This document shows positions 34,050-41,582 of a stretch of DNA of 64,000 bases, piece after piece. How positions within the stretch are numbered: position 1 is the first letter of the stretch; the number at the start of each line of letters is the position of its first letter. A program made the translations under genes and the position numbers. The DNA comes from Peribacillus sp. FSL E2-0218 (GTDB taxonomy: Bacteria > Bacillota > Bacilli > Bacillales > DSM-1321), in NCBI RefSeq assembly GCF_037992945.1, contig NZ_CP150304.1:371001-435000 (forward strand), given 5' to 3'. The notes beneath the pieces were generated by a model. That model made no database searches and was not told where the DNA came from. It worked only from the letters and a program-made list of their open reading frames with translations.

Positions 34050-35777
34050 ATGAATATGCCGAAAATCCCACTAGGAGCTTGGGTCGATTCTTTAGTGGAT
34101 TGGATAACTATTGTATTTGCTGGATTATTTACACTGATTACGAATGTGATTGAAGGACTTTTAAATATACTTGTCGACGTAATGAGTGCCGGACCATCCA
34201 TCGTATTGATTGTAGTGCTAACCCTTTTGGTTACTTATACAAGCAGATGGCCATTGGGAATCTTTACACTTATCAGCTTGCTATTGATCGATAATCTTGG
34301 TTATTGGGAATCAAGCATCCAAACACTGGCTATCGTGTTATTGTCAGGATTCCTAACGATACTGATCGGGATACCGATTGGGATATGGTGCGCCCAAAAT
34401 AATACAGTGCGCAAGATCGTCACCCCGATTTTGGACTTCATGCAAACGATGCCCGCATTCGTTTACTTGATTCCTTCGATATTATTCTTTGGAATAGGGG
34501 TAGTGCCGGGAATCATTGCGTCATTCATTTTCGCAATCGCACCGACAATCCGGATGACGAATCTTGGAATTCAGGAAGTGCCCAATGATTTGATCGAAGC
34601 ATCGGATGCTTTTGGCTCGACTAGCGGCCAGAAGTTAATCAAGGTACAAATACCTTTGGCCACTCCGACGATCATGGCAGGGGTAAACCAAAGCATCATG
34701 CTCGCACTTTCCATGGTCGTTACAGCTTCATTGGTCGGTGCACCAGGACTTGGGGCAGATGTTTACCGCGCTGTCAGCCAAATAAATGTAGGACAAGGAT
34801 TCGAAGCAGGACTATCCATCGTCATCATAGCAATCATTCTTGATCGTATTACGCAAAATCTTCGTAAGCCGGCTTACGAGCACATCGTTAGCAGAAAAAT
34901 CATTGTAATCGTTCTTGCGATACTCGTGGTTGCTACTGCACTATTCACTACGTTTGCAAAAGACACGGGTGTGAAAGGCGATGAGAACAGTTTTGCTGCC
35001 AAAGCCAATTATGAAATCATCGGAATCGAACCTGGAGCAGGAATAATGAAGCAAACCAAAACCGCTATTTCCGATTATAAGCTAGATGATTGGAAGCTTG
35101 TCGAAGGATCTTCGGCTGCAATGGTAGCTGAACTGAAAAAGGCAATCGATAAAAAAGAACCAATCGTCGTTACAGGCTGGACACCGCATTGGATGTTCTC
35201 GAAATATGACTTGAAATATCTCGAAGATCCGGATGAAGCATACGGCGGAGCTGAAAATATCAATTCGATCGCCAGAAAAGGTCTTGAACAGGATGCGCCA
35301 GGAGCCTATAAAATTCTTGATCAATTCTACTGGGAAACGAAAGATATGGAAAATGTAATGGTTAATGTTGCAGAAGGAATGACTCCTTCAGAAGCAGCAG
35401 ATAAGTGGATAAAAGAACATCAGGACAAGGTATCCAAATGGACCAAGGATGCTGTGCCAGGAAATGGTAAAAAAATCAAATTGGTTTATGTTGCCTGGGA
35501 TACTGAAATTGCCAGCACGAATGTAATTGGCAAGGTATTGGAGAAAAACGGGTATGACGTAACATTAAGCCAAGTTGAGGTGGGACCAATGTTCGCCGGT
35601 GTGGCAAACGGAAGTGCCGATGCCATGGTGGCTGGTTGGCTTCCAAGTACACATATGGAGTACTATGATAAGTACAAAGCCGATTTGGTCAACCTTGGAC
35701 CAAACTTAAAAGGAACGAAAAATGGTCTGGTCGTACCTGATTATGTAGAGATCGATTCGATCGAAGACTTAAAGTAA
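34050..35777 (+). CDS. Glycine betaine permease fused to substrate-binding domain (OpuABC type)
   Basis: About 575 residues. Residues 1-285 are a permease of the OpuAB/ProW family with its EAA loop (EASDAFGSTSGQKLIKVQIP). After a last membrane segment near residue 295 comes an OpuAC-type glycine betaine binding domain tethered to the outer face. Trp residues in TGWTPHWMF, YVAWDTEIAS and VAGWLPSTH are in positions expected of the aromatic cage. In B. subtilis opuAB and opuAC are separate genes; the fusion as seen here is the Lactococcus OpuABC arrangement. I chose ATG 34050, after GGAGAG; ATG 34026 overlaps opuAA. Confidence 0.93.
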   Translation: MNMPKIPLGAWVDSLVDWITIVFAGLFTLITNVIEGLLNILVDVMSAGPSIVLIVVLTLLVTYTSRWPLGIFTLISLLLIDNLGYWESSIQTLAIVLLSGFLTILIGIPIGIWCAQNNTVRKIVTPILDFMQTMPAFVYLIPSILFFGIGVVPGIIASFIFAIAPTIRMTNLGIQEVPNDLIEASDAFGSTSGQKLIKVQIPLATPTIMAGVNQSIMLALSMVVTASLVGAPGLGADVYRAVSQINVGQGFEAGLSIVIIAIILDRITQNLRKPAYEHIVSRKIIVIVLAILVVATALFTTFAKDTGVKGDENSFAAKANYEIIGIEPGAGIMKQTKTAISDYKLDDWKLVEGSSAAMVAELKKAIDKKEPIVVTGWTPHWMFSKYDLKYLEDPDEAYGGAENINSIARKGLEQDAPGAYKILDQFYWETKDMENVMVNVAEGMTPSEAADKWIKEHQDKVSKWTKDAVPGNGKKIKLVYVAWDTEIASTNVIGKVLEKNGYDVTLSQVEVGPMFAGVANGSADAMVAGWLPSTHMEYYDKYKADLVNLGPNLKGTKNGLVVPDYVEIDSIEDLK

Positions 35778-35786
35778 TTAAAAAAT

Positions 35787-35814
35787 AGGGAATCTCATTA
35801 GAGATTCCCTATTT
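35787..35814. repeat. Left copy of the 28-bp target duplication (opuA terminator hairpin)
   Basis: The 28 bases are a hairpin, AGGGAATCTC with GAGATTCCCT around ATTA, plus ATTT. The identical 28 bases recur at 37555-37582 on the other side of the insertion sequence. Confidence 0.9.
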
Positions 35815-37554
35815 CAGACTGTAGACAAACTCGATGAAAATCGAGTTTGTCTATTTTTATGGCCTGTACAATTTAGACGTTGATTTCCACTCCAGGCACT
35901 CGCTTTCCGCGGGCGGTCGGGGAGCCTCCTCGGCTTTGCCTGCGGGGTCTCCCCTAGACGCGCTTTTCCCGCAGGAGTCTCGTACCTTCCGTTCCAATCA
36001 ATTTTGTCTTACCTTTTAGATAGAACACTTTTGACTGGAGTCATTTTTGTTTTAAAATTGAAGGATTAAAACTTGAGGTGATGAGGATGCTTTCTAAACA
36101 TGATTCTATTCAGCGAGATCAACTTGAAATGATTACTTTAGATCAACTGGTGCCACCGAACCATTTGGTTCGTAAAATGGAGGCTGCCATTGACTTCACT
36201 TTCATTTATGACTTGGTGAAAGATATGTACTCAGAGGTAGGACGCCCAAGTATTGATCCAGTTATTTTAGTTAAACTGACTTTCATTCAATATACCTTCG
36301 GTATTCGTTCCATGCGTAAAACGATTGAAGAAGTTGAAACCAATATGGCTTACCGTTGGTTCTTAGGCTATGGTTTCCATGATAAAGTACCTCATTTCTC
36401 TACGTTCGGAAAAAATTATGAGCGACGCTTTAAAGATACAGACCTGTTTGAACAGATTTTCTGTCGCATTTTAATGACAGCTGCTAATAAAAAGTTAATA
36501 AGTGTAGAACACGTTTTCGTGGATTCCACCCATGTGAAAGCCAGTGCGAATAAACGGAAATTTGAAAAGAAAATCGTTCGTAAAGAAACACGAGCGTATC
36601 AAGGACGTCTTCAAGAAGAAATCAATCAAGATCGTGAAAACCATGGAAAGAAGCCTTTTCCACCAGATAAATTTGATAAGGAAGAAACCAAAGCAATTAA
36701 AGAAAGTACTACGGATCCTGAGAGTGGCTACTATGTGAAAGATGAACGAACAAAACAGTTTGCCTATTCATTCCATGCGGCCGCAGACGGCAACGGTTTT
36801 GTATTGGGAACGATTGTAACACCTGGTAATACACATGACAGTCATATTTTGGAGCCACTTGTTGAGCAAGTGATTGAGAAAGTTGGAAAACCAGAAGCAG
36901 TTGCCGCAGATGCAGCTTATAAAACACCAGCGATTACAAGCTACCTATTTAACAAAGAAATCACACCTGCTTTACCCTATACACGTCCTCGTACAAAAGA
37001 AGGATTCTTTCGCAAACATGACTATGTTTACGATGAACACTTTGATTGTTACCTTTGCCCTTCGGGAGAAACTTTAAAGTACTCAACAACAAATAAAGAG
37101 GGCTATCGCGAATACAAATCGCCCAAACAAATTTGTGCAACATGCTCATTTTTATCACGGTGTACGGAAAGCAAAGACCATCAAAAAGTAGTGACACGGC
37201 ATATCTGGCAAGCATATGTGGAAGAAGCAGATCATCTGCGTCATCATCAAGAGGTAAAACCTATATATGCGAAACGCAAAGAAACGATTGAGCGTGTATT
37301 CGCAGATGCAAAAGAAAAGCATGGTATGCGTTGGACTACTTTAAGGGGACTTAAAAAATTGTCGATGCAGGCGATGCTTACTTTCGCTGCCATGAATTTA
37401 AAGAAGATGGCCACTTGGACATGGCAAGGTCCTAAAATGGCTTAACATAGTGGCTCGAAGAGCCCAAATCTCGTAACCTTTGGTCAAAATTTCAAAGGAA
37501 TTTCAAAAGGGGTTCGGAATTTTTTAATTCCGAACCCCTTTTGTCTACAAACTG
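35815..37554 (+). mobile_element. IS1182-family insertion sequence, apparently intact
   Basis: 1,740 bp. Terminal inverted repeats are CAGACTGTAGACAAA at the left end and, on the complement of the right end, CAGTTTGTAGACAAA (two mismatches). The element is flanked by 28-bp direct repeats that consist of the opuA terminator hairpin. Inside are a hairpin at the left end, a GC-rich noncoding block (about 35885-35990) and one transposase gene. A strong GGGGTTCGG hairpin occurs near the right end (37509-37542). Confidence 0.92.
36087..37445 (+). CDS. IS1182-family DDE transposase
   Basis: About 452 residues, full length with no frameshift. The N-terminal DUF772-type domain contains VPPNHLVRKMEAAIDFTFIY and VGRPSIDPVILVKLTF. 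The DDE catalytic core includes FVDSTHVKASANKRK with the first Asp and VAADAAYKTP with the second. The last part has KRKETIERVFADAKEKHGMR, containing the catalytic Glu. A CxxC-rich insertion (CATCSFLSRC) lies between. GAGGTGATGAGG precedes; GTG 36078 and ATG 36081 are alternative starts. Codon composition is similar to neighbours. The element may still be mobile. Confidence 0.93.
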   Translation: MLSKHDSIQRDQLEMITLDQLVPPNHLVRKMEAAIDFTFIYDLVKDMYSEVGRPSIDPVILVKLTFIQYTFGIRSMRKTIEEVETNMAYRWFLGYGFHDKVPHFSTFGKNYERRFKDTDLFEQIFCRILMTAANKKLISVEHVFVDSTHVKASANKRKFEKKIVRKETRAYQGRLQEEINQDRENHGKKPFPPDKFDKEETKAIKESTTDPESGYYVKDERTKQFAYSFHAAADGNGFVLGTIVTPGNTHDSHILEPLVEQVIEKVGKPEAVAADAAYKTPAITSYLFNKEITPALPYTRPRTKEGFFRKHDYVYDEHFDCYLCPSGETLKYSTTNKEGYREYKSPKQICATCSFLSRCTESKDHQKVVTRHIWQAYVEEADHLRHHQEVKPIYAKRKETIERVFADAKEKHGMRWTTLRGLKKLSMQAMLTFAAMNLKKMATWTWQGPKMA

Positions 37555-37582
37555 AGGGAATCTCATTAGAGATTCCCTATTT
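37555..37582. repeat. Right copy of the 28-bp target duplication
   Basis: Identical to 35787-35814. Followed by additional T residues that complete the original opuA terminator. Confidence 0.9.
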
Positions 37583-37625
37583 TTTTAGTTATCACAAGCT
37601 ACAGACTGTTATGAATGAAGGGGGC

Positions 37626-37808
37626 TTAATGGATGGAAACGAACTTGCCTGTCAATTCTTCTTCCGTTACTTCAATCTTCCCTTGTAAATCTTCAGCCAG
37701 TAGCACATAGCTTTTGACACCGATGAATTCGGAATGCGAAATCAAAAAGAATTTTGTTCCTTTTTTGTACGCAAAAGATTCTTCTTTGATTAACTTATAC
37801 ATTTTCAT
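37626..37808 (-). CDS. Small conserved-looking hypothetical protein
   Basis: 60 residues, MKMYKLIKEESFAYKKGTKF onwards, ending in a basic/acidic mix with EVTEEELTGKFVSIH. It has no membrane segment and reads like a single small beta-rich domain. AAGGTGG lies 10 bases before the minus-strand ATG, and codon use is ordinary. No family is recognised. The flanking region 37809-38058 has no other gene. Confidence 0.55.
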   Translation of the reverse strand: MKMYKLIKEESFAYKKGTKFFLISHSEFIGVKSYVLLAEDLQGKIEVTEEELTGKFVSIH

Positions 37809-38058
37809 TTTATCTTTTCCACCTTGACTATCATAAGTTCATCATTTTGCATGTATCGGATTAAAGAATGCAGTCATTATGTACAATTTTAGCTGTTCCA
37901 ATAATCATGAGTCAAGACCATCACCGATTGTCAAATGATAGGCGTGTCCACCTTTGTCTGGTACTGCATATTATGGAATGGTAAAGTTGTGAATAAGGTT
38001 TGTTTGCTACATAAGAAATAAGCAGTGGTACATATTGAATCAGGAAGGTGTGGAAAAA

Positions 38059-38979
38059 ATGAAACCAATCATATTCGATGTTGATACAGGAATTGATGAT
38101 GCCCTGGCGATGGCATACGCATTACATTCTCCAGAATTGGAGGTGCTCGGTTTCACGACTTGCTTCGGCAATGTGGCCGTTGAGGATGCGACTCGTAATA
38201 CGCTTACTGTTTTGGAAAAGTTAGATCGGCATATACCGGTGTTTAGCGGAGCCAATCAAACATTGAACCGCGGGGAAAAGAAGAAATACCCGAAGCATGT
38301 CCATGGCGAGGACGGACTGGGAAATACACGTAAGGAGGTACCATCCCTCCAAGCATCACAAGGAAATGCAGTGGATTTCATCATCGATCAAGTGAAAAGC
38401 CGCCCCCATGAAATTACGGTCATTGCAGTTGGCCCGCTGACCAATATCGCCTTGGCGATCAAAAAAGACCCGAAAATCATGTCCTTCGTCAAAGAGGTGA
38501 TTATAATGGGCGGTGCAGTACGAGTACCGGGCAATGTAACCCCCTTTGCTGAAGCGAACATCCTATCAGATCCCGATGCTGCCGAACTTTTATTCTCATC
38601 AGGTCTGCCAGTAACATTGGTGGGGCTTGATGTGACCTTGCAAACGTGTTTACCGAAATCGAAGCTTGGTGAATGGCGTGCGTCTGGTAAGGAATCTGCC
38701 CAATTTCTTGCGGAAATGACCGATTATTATATGAAGGCTTATGATTCCTCCCATCCAGGCTTGGGCGGTTGCGCTCTTCATGACCCACTTGCAGTAGGGG
38801 TTGCGATCGATTCAGGTTTCGTAAGTACAGTACAAATGAACGTCAAAGTGGTGACCGAAGGCGAAGAGACAGGCAGGACAATCGGTCAGCCTGACCGCGA
38901 ATCCAATATCCGCGTCTGCACGCAAGTCGATGCCGAACGATTTGTAAAACACTTTTTGGAACGGGTCATTCGTTCGTAG
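38059..38979 (+). CDS. Inosine-uridine preferring nucleoside hydrolase
   Basis: 306 residues. Hydrolyses the N-glycosidic bond of ribonucleosides to base and ribose. The calcium site is FDVDTGIDDA close to the N-terminus, and further motifs are VAVGPLTNIALAI, IMGGAVRVPGN and CALHDPLAVG. ATG 38059 with AGGAAGG ten bases upstream is the start; the frame is open further upstream from TTG 38035. It is cytoplasmic and monocistronic, followed by a tandem repeat block and a terminator. Confidence 0.9.
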   Translation: MKPIIFDVDTGIDDALAMAYALHSPELEVLGFTTCFGNVAVEDATRNTLTVLEKLDRHIPVFSGANQTLNRGEKKKYPKHVHGEDGLGNTRKEVPSLQASQGNAVDFIIDQVKSRPHEITVIAVGPLTNIALAIKKDPKIMSFVKEVIIMGGAVRVPGNVTPFAEANILSDPDAAELLFSSGLPVTLVGLDVTLQTCLPKSKLGEWRASGKESAQFLAEMTDYYMKAYDSSHPGLGGCALHDPLAVGVAIDSGFVSTVQMNVKVVTEGEETGRTIGQPDRESNIRVCTQVDAERFVKHFLERVIRS

Positions 38980-38980
38980 T

Positions 38981-39144
38981 AAGTCCGAATAAATCTGGAG
39001 TAAGGTCGAATTAAGTTGAGGTTAGGACGAATTAATCGGAGTAAGGTCGAATTAATCGGAGATAGGCCAAATAAATCTGGAGTAAGGTCGAATTAAGTTG
39101 AGGTAAGGCCGAATAAAACTGAGTAAGGCTGAATAAAGCCGCAT
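38981..39144. repeat. Eight tandem 20-21 bp repeats after the nucleoside hydrolase gene
   Basis: Units start at 38981, 39002, 39023, 39043, 39063, 39084, 39105 and 39125. The consensus is about AAGGTCGAATTAATCTGAGT. Units 1+2 and 5+6 resemble each other as pairs, so a higher-order duplication is likely. The first unit starts one base after the stop codon. Confidence 0.9.
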
Positions 39145-39163
39145 CAGCTTCATATATATTTGT

Positions 39164-39198
39164 AAAAAGGACTTCCGTTTTGTCGGATGTCCTTTTTT
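39164..39198 (+). terminator. Terminator after the repeat block
   Basis: AAAAAGGAC pairs with GTCCTTTTT, with a partial inner stem, followed by further T residues. Confidence 0.8.
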
Positions 39199-39236
39199 GA
39201 ATCCGAGTTGCTGATAAGTCTGGTGTTTTTTCGAAT

Positions 39237-39258
39237 ATTAATCAAACGTTTGATTAAT
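39237..39258. promoter_or_regulatory. 22-bp perfect palindrome (candidate TetR-type operator)
   Basis: The 22 bases centred on CAAACGTTTG are exactly self-complementary. Such sites are typical of TetR-family repressors. No repressor gene lies within several kilobases. The rest of 39259-39548 is an AT-rich leader before yukE with no gene. Confidence 0.6.
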
Positions 39259-39548
39259 TCCAGTCTAAAGTCACTATGGTTATGACTAGAATCATATATT
39301 TGAGCAAGGCTTCTGAAATAGTGGGTAAAAGGAACTTTCTTTTTCGAAAAAAAGTAAAACCTTTGAAATTTTCATGAAAAAAAAGTTTAGTGCCTTAAGA
39401 AAACAGGTACATAGACTTTAGTGATTCCAGAATTAGGTTAATTTACGTAATCATTTTTTACCATTTTTCGACTTCGTTCTTATTTATATGGCAGAATTTG
39501 TATGGTTCCATTAAAATGTAACTATAAGATAAAAGGAGGATTTTTACT

Positions 39549-39839
39549 ATGTCACAAATTCGCGTAACACCTTCAGAACTGAAAGATGTAGCTAGACAAT
39601 ATGATAATGAGAGCCAGCAGGTTACGGATATCATTGGTCGTTTAGATAGAATGAGAGATCATTTAACTGGCATTTGGGAAGGTTCTTCCAGTGAGGCTTT
39701 CGTCGGGCAATACGAGGAATTGAAGCCTTCATTCATGGATATGGCCCGATTGTTGAATGAAGTTTCTCAACAATTGCATAAATCAGCTCAGATCCTTGAG
39801 GACACAGATAACCAGATTGCTAGTCAAATTCGCGGATAA
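39549..39839 (+). CDS. yukE: WXG100 family type VII secretion effector (YukE/EsxA)
   Basis: 96 residues, helical hairpin protein with the turn motif Trp-Glu-Gly in GIWEGSSSEAF. It is secreted as a dimer by the Yuk/Ess system encoded downstream. The helix after the turn ends with EDTDNQIASQIRG. AAAAGGAGG precedes the ATG, a strong site. It is separated from yukD by an attenuator hairpin, which would make it the most abundant product, as reported for B. subtilis. Confidence 0.95.
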   Translation: MSQIRVTPSELKDVARQYDNESQQVTDIIGRLDRMRDHLTGIWEGSSSEAFVGQYEELKPSFMDMARLLNEVSQQLHKSAQILEDTDNQIASQIRG

Positions 39840-39872
39840 TCTTCAGGTCATAAATGATAAAGAATTATTTAG

Positions 39873-39914
39873 AAAAAGCGCCGCGACTCTTTATGAAGAT
39901 CGTGGTGTTTTTTT
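39873..39914 (+). terminator. Attenuator between yukE and yukD
   Basis: AAAAAGCGCCGCGA pairs with TCGTGGTGTTTTT, with one bulge and two G-U pairs, around CTCTTTATGAAGA, and ends in a seven-T run. Confidence 0.75.
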
Positions 39915-39926
39915 GCTTGAAATGAG

Positions 39927-40175
39927 GTGGGCTCTATATATATTCAATTAACGATCGATTTAAAGAGGTATACGGGTGAAGTATTCGACTTGCAAGTGTC
40001 GGATTACCGATCCATCAAGAAGGTTATCGAAATAGTATGGCAGCTTAAGGATATTGCCCTTACACCTAAGGAGGGCTATTGGGTGCGGGTCCAGAATAAA
40101 GAGTTTGTATGTTCAGGTTATGACACCCTGCTCGATAGCGGGATTACGACTGGGGATCGCCTTGAGATCCTTTAG
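39927..40175 (+). CDS. yukD: Ubiquitin-like type VII secretion protein (YukD/EsaB)
   Basis: About 79-82 residues with ubiquitin fold, IYIQLTIDLKRYTGEVFDLQ at the N-terminus and GITTGDRLEIL at the end, closely matching B. subtilis YukD. In B. subtilis the chain begins MYI; here the corresponding codon is ATA (39936), and GAGGTG is six bases before it. The nearest canonical in-frame start is GTG 39927, poorly spaced from any ribosome site and itself part of GAGGTG. The true start is therefore unclear. It lacks the diglycine tail, so it is not a conjugated modifier. Confidence 0.85.
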   Translation: MGSIYIQLTIDLKRYTGEVFDLQVSDYRSIKKVIEIVWQLKDIALTPKEGYWVRVQNKEFVCSGYDTLLDSGITTGDRLEIL

Positions 40176-40244
40176 TGGTTCAGTGCGGCCTCATAATAGG
40201 ATAAAAGTCTAAAGCCCTTTAGCAGGGGTAAAGGAGTACATAAA

Positions 40245-41552
40245 ATGGACGAGTTGAGTTCCTCATATCTGGAGAAAAAAATCGCAACACATATGGTGAA
40301 GGATGATAGTGGTTATATGTTCGTTTTTCAACGGGCGAAACTATCGATGCAAGATCGGCTGGAATTGCAGCTTATCCATGAAGCTGATGATGCTCTCCAG
40401 AGACATATAGAAGTGACAGAGGATGAGGTGCAGATCAGAGTAAATCCACCAGCCTCTTTTTTTGTTTTTTCGAGGGCAAGAGAGAAAAATGTGATACGCC
40501 AATGGGTATCTTCTTATCAAATCGTGAAGAAGATCAGAAATCATCAATTGACTCGGTTGATGCTTGCCGTCTGTCCGGAAAATATCGTTTTTGATTCAAG
40601 TATGTCCCCGTATTTCCTCCATTACGGTGTAAGGGACAGTCTGCCTCCCTATGAGCAGGATCAGGATATGTTATTTCAAGAAACGAAGGCAACGATTTCG
40701 GCGCTTGTGGATGGGCAACATTCATTCGAAGAGTACCTGCTTTACCATCAAACACTGAAGCTATCGAACGAAGCACAAAGCATATTGGCTGCCGGGACCT
40801 GGGATGAACTTTCCACAATCATTCAATCTCGAATAGATGCGTTGGAGAAGGAAGAAAAAGCATTTGTGCATATCCCCGAAAAGAAGTGGAAAACGGCACG
40901 GTATACTCTTATGGGAACGATGATCGCCCTTGTGCCATTGCTGTTCTTTACGATTTATACGCTTTTCATCTCCCAGCCAAGACATACTGCATACGTAGAA
41001 AGCGGTGAAAGCTTCCTAACGCAAAAATATAGTGAAGTTATTGACCGATTGGAAAATTATGATCCAAGGAAAATGCCGTATGTCGTTCAATATGAACTGG
41101 CAAGGTCTTATGTCACTTATGAACCGTTAGAGGGTGCCGCGAGGAAGAATGTCGAAAATGCCATCACCTTGCAGACCGATAGTCAGTATCTCTTGTATTG
41201 GATTTATATAGGCAGGGGGGAGAACGAGGACGCGATCGATTTGGCGAGAATCATGGAGGACCGCGAATTGATCATGTACGGGCTGATCAACCAGAAAGAA
41301 CAGATTAAGCTGGATGATCGGCTATCTGGAGAAGAAAAGGAAACGCAACTTAAAGAAGTCGATACGGAGCTGATCCAATATAAAAAGGAAAAAGAGGAAT
41401 TGGAAAAGCAATTGGATGAACAGGAAGGACAGAACCTGGAGAAATCCGATGCGGAAGCAGAAGCTAAGCCAGCAGTAAAAGAGGAAGTTGAAAAGAAAGA
41501 AAGCAAGGATTCAATAAAAACATCTGATGAAAAAGAGAAAAGCAAAGAGTGA
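40245..41552 (+). CDS. yukC: Type VII secretion protein EssB/YukC
   Basis: 435 residues. A pseudokinase-like cytoplasmic N-terminal domain (about 1-215) is followed by one membrane segment around residues 225-245 (LMGTMIALVPLLFFTIYTLF) and a helical extracytoplasmic C-terminal domain. The last 90 residues are highly charged Lys/Glu coiled coil ending in KSKE. EssB is an essential structural part of the secretion machine. The order yukE-yukD-yukC-yukBA is conserved with B. subtilis. Confidence 0.92.
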   Translation: MDELSSSYLEKKIATHMVKDDSGYMFVFQRAKLSMQDRLELQLIHEADDALQRHIEVTEDEVQIRVNPPASFFVFSRAREKNVIRQWVSSYQIVKKIRNHQLTRLMLAVCPENIVFDSSMSPYFLHYGVRDSLPPYEQDQDMLFQETKATISALVDGQHSFEEYLLYHQTLKLSNEAQSILAAGTWDELSTIIQSRIDALEKEEKAFVHIPEKKWKTARYTLMGTMIALVPLLFFTIYTLFISQPRHTAYVESGESFLTQKYSEVIDRLENYDPRKMPYVVQYELARSYVTYEPLEGAARKNVENAITLQTDSQYLLYWIYIGRGENEDAIDLARIMEDRELIMYGLINQKEQIKLDDRLSGEEKETQLKEVDTELIQYKKEKEELEKQLDEQEGQNLEKSDAEAEAKPAVKEEVEKKESKDSIKTSDEKEKSKE

Positions 41553-41582
41553 GCATATTGCCTTTTGCGGAGGTGAGATTAT

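Noticed and set aside
38981..39144. Repeat block considered as a CRISPR array or plasmid-type iteron
   Set aside because: No spacers, no cas or replication genes; placement directly after a stop codon suggests a 3' repeat block.
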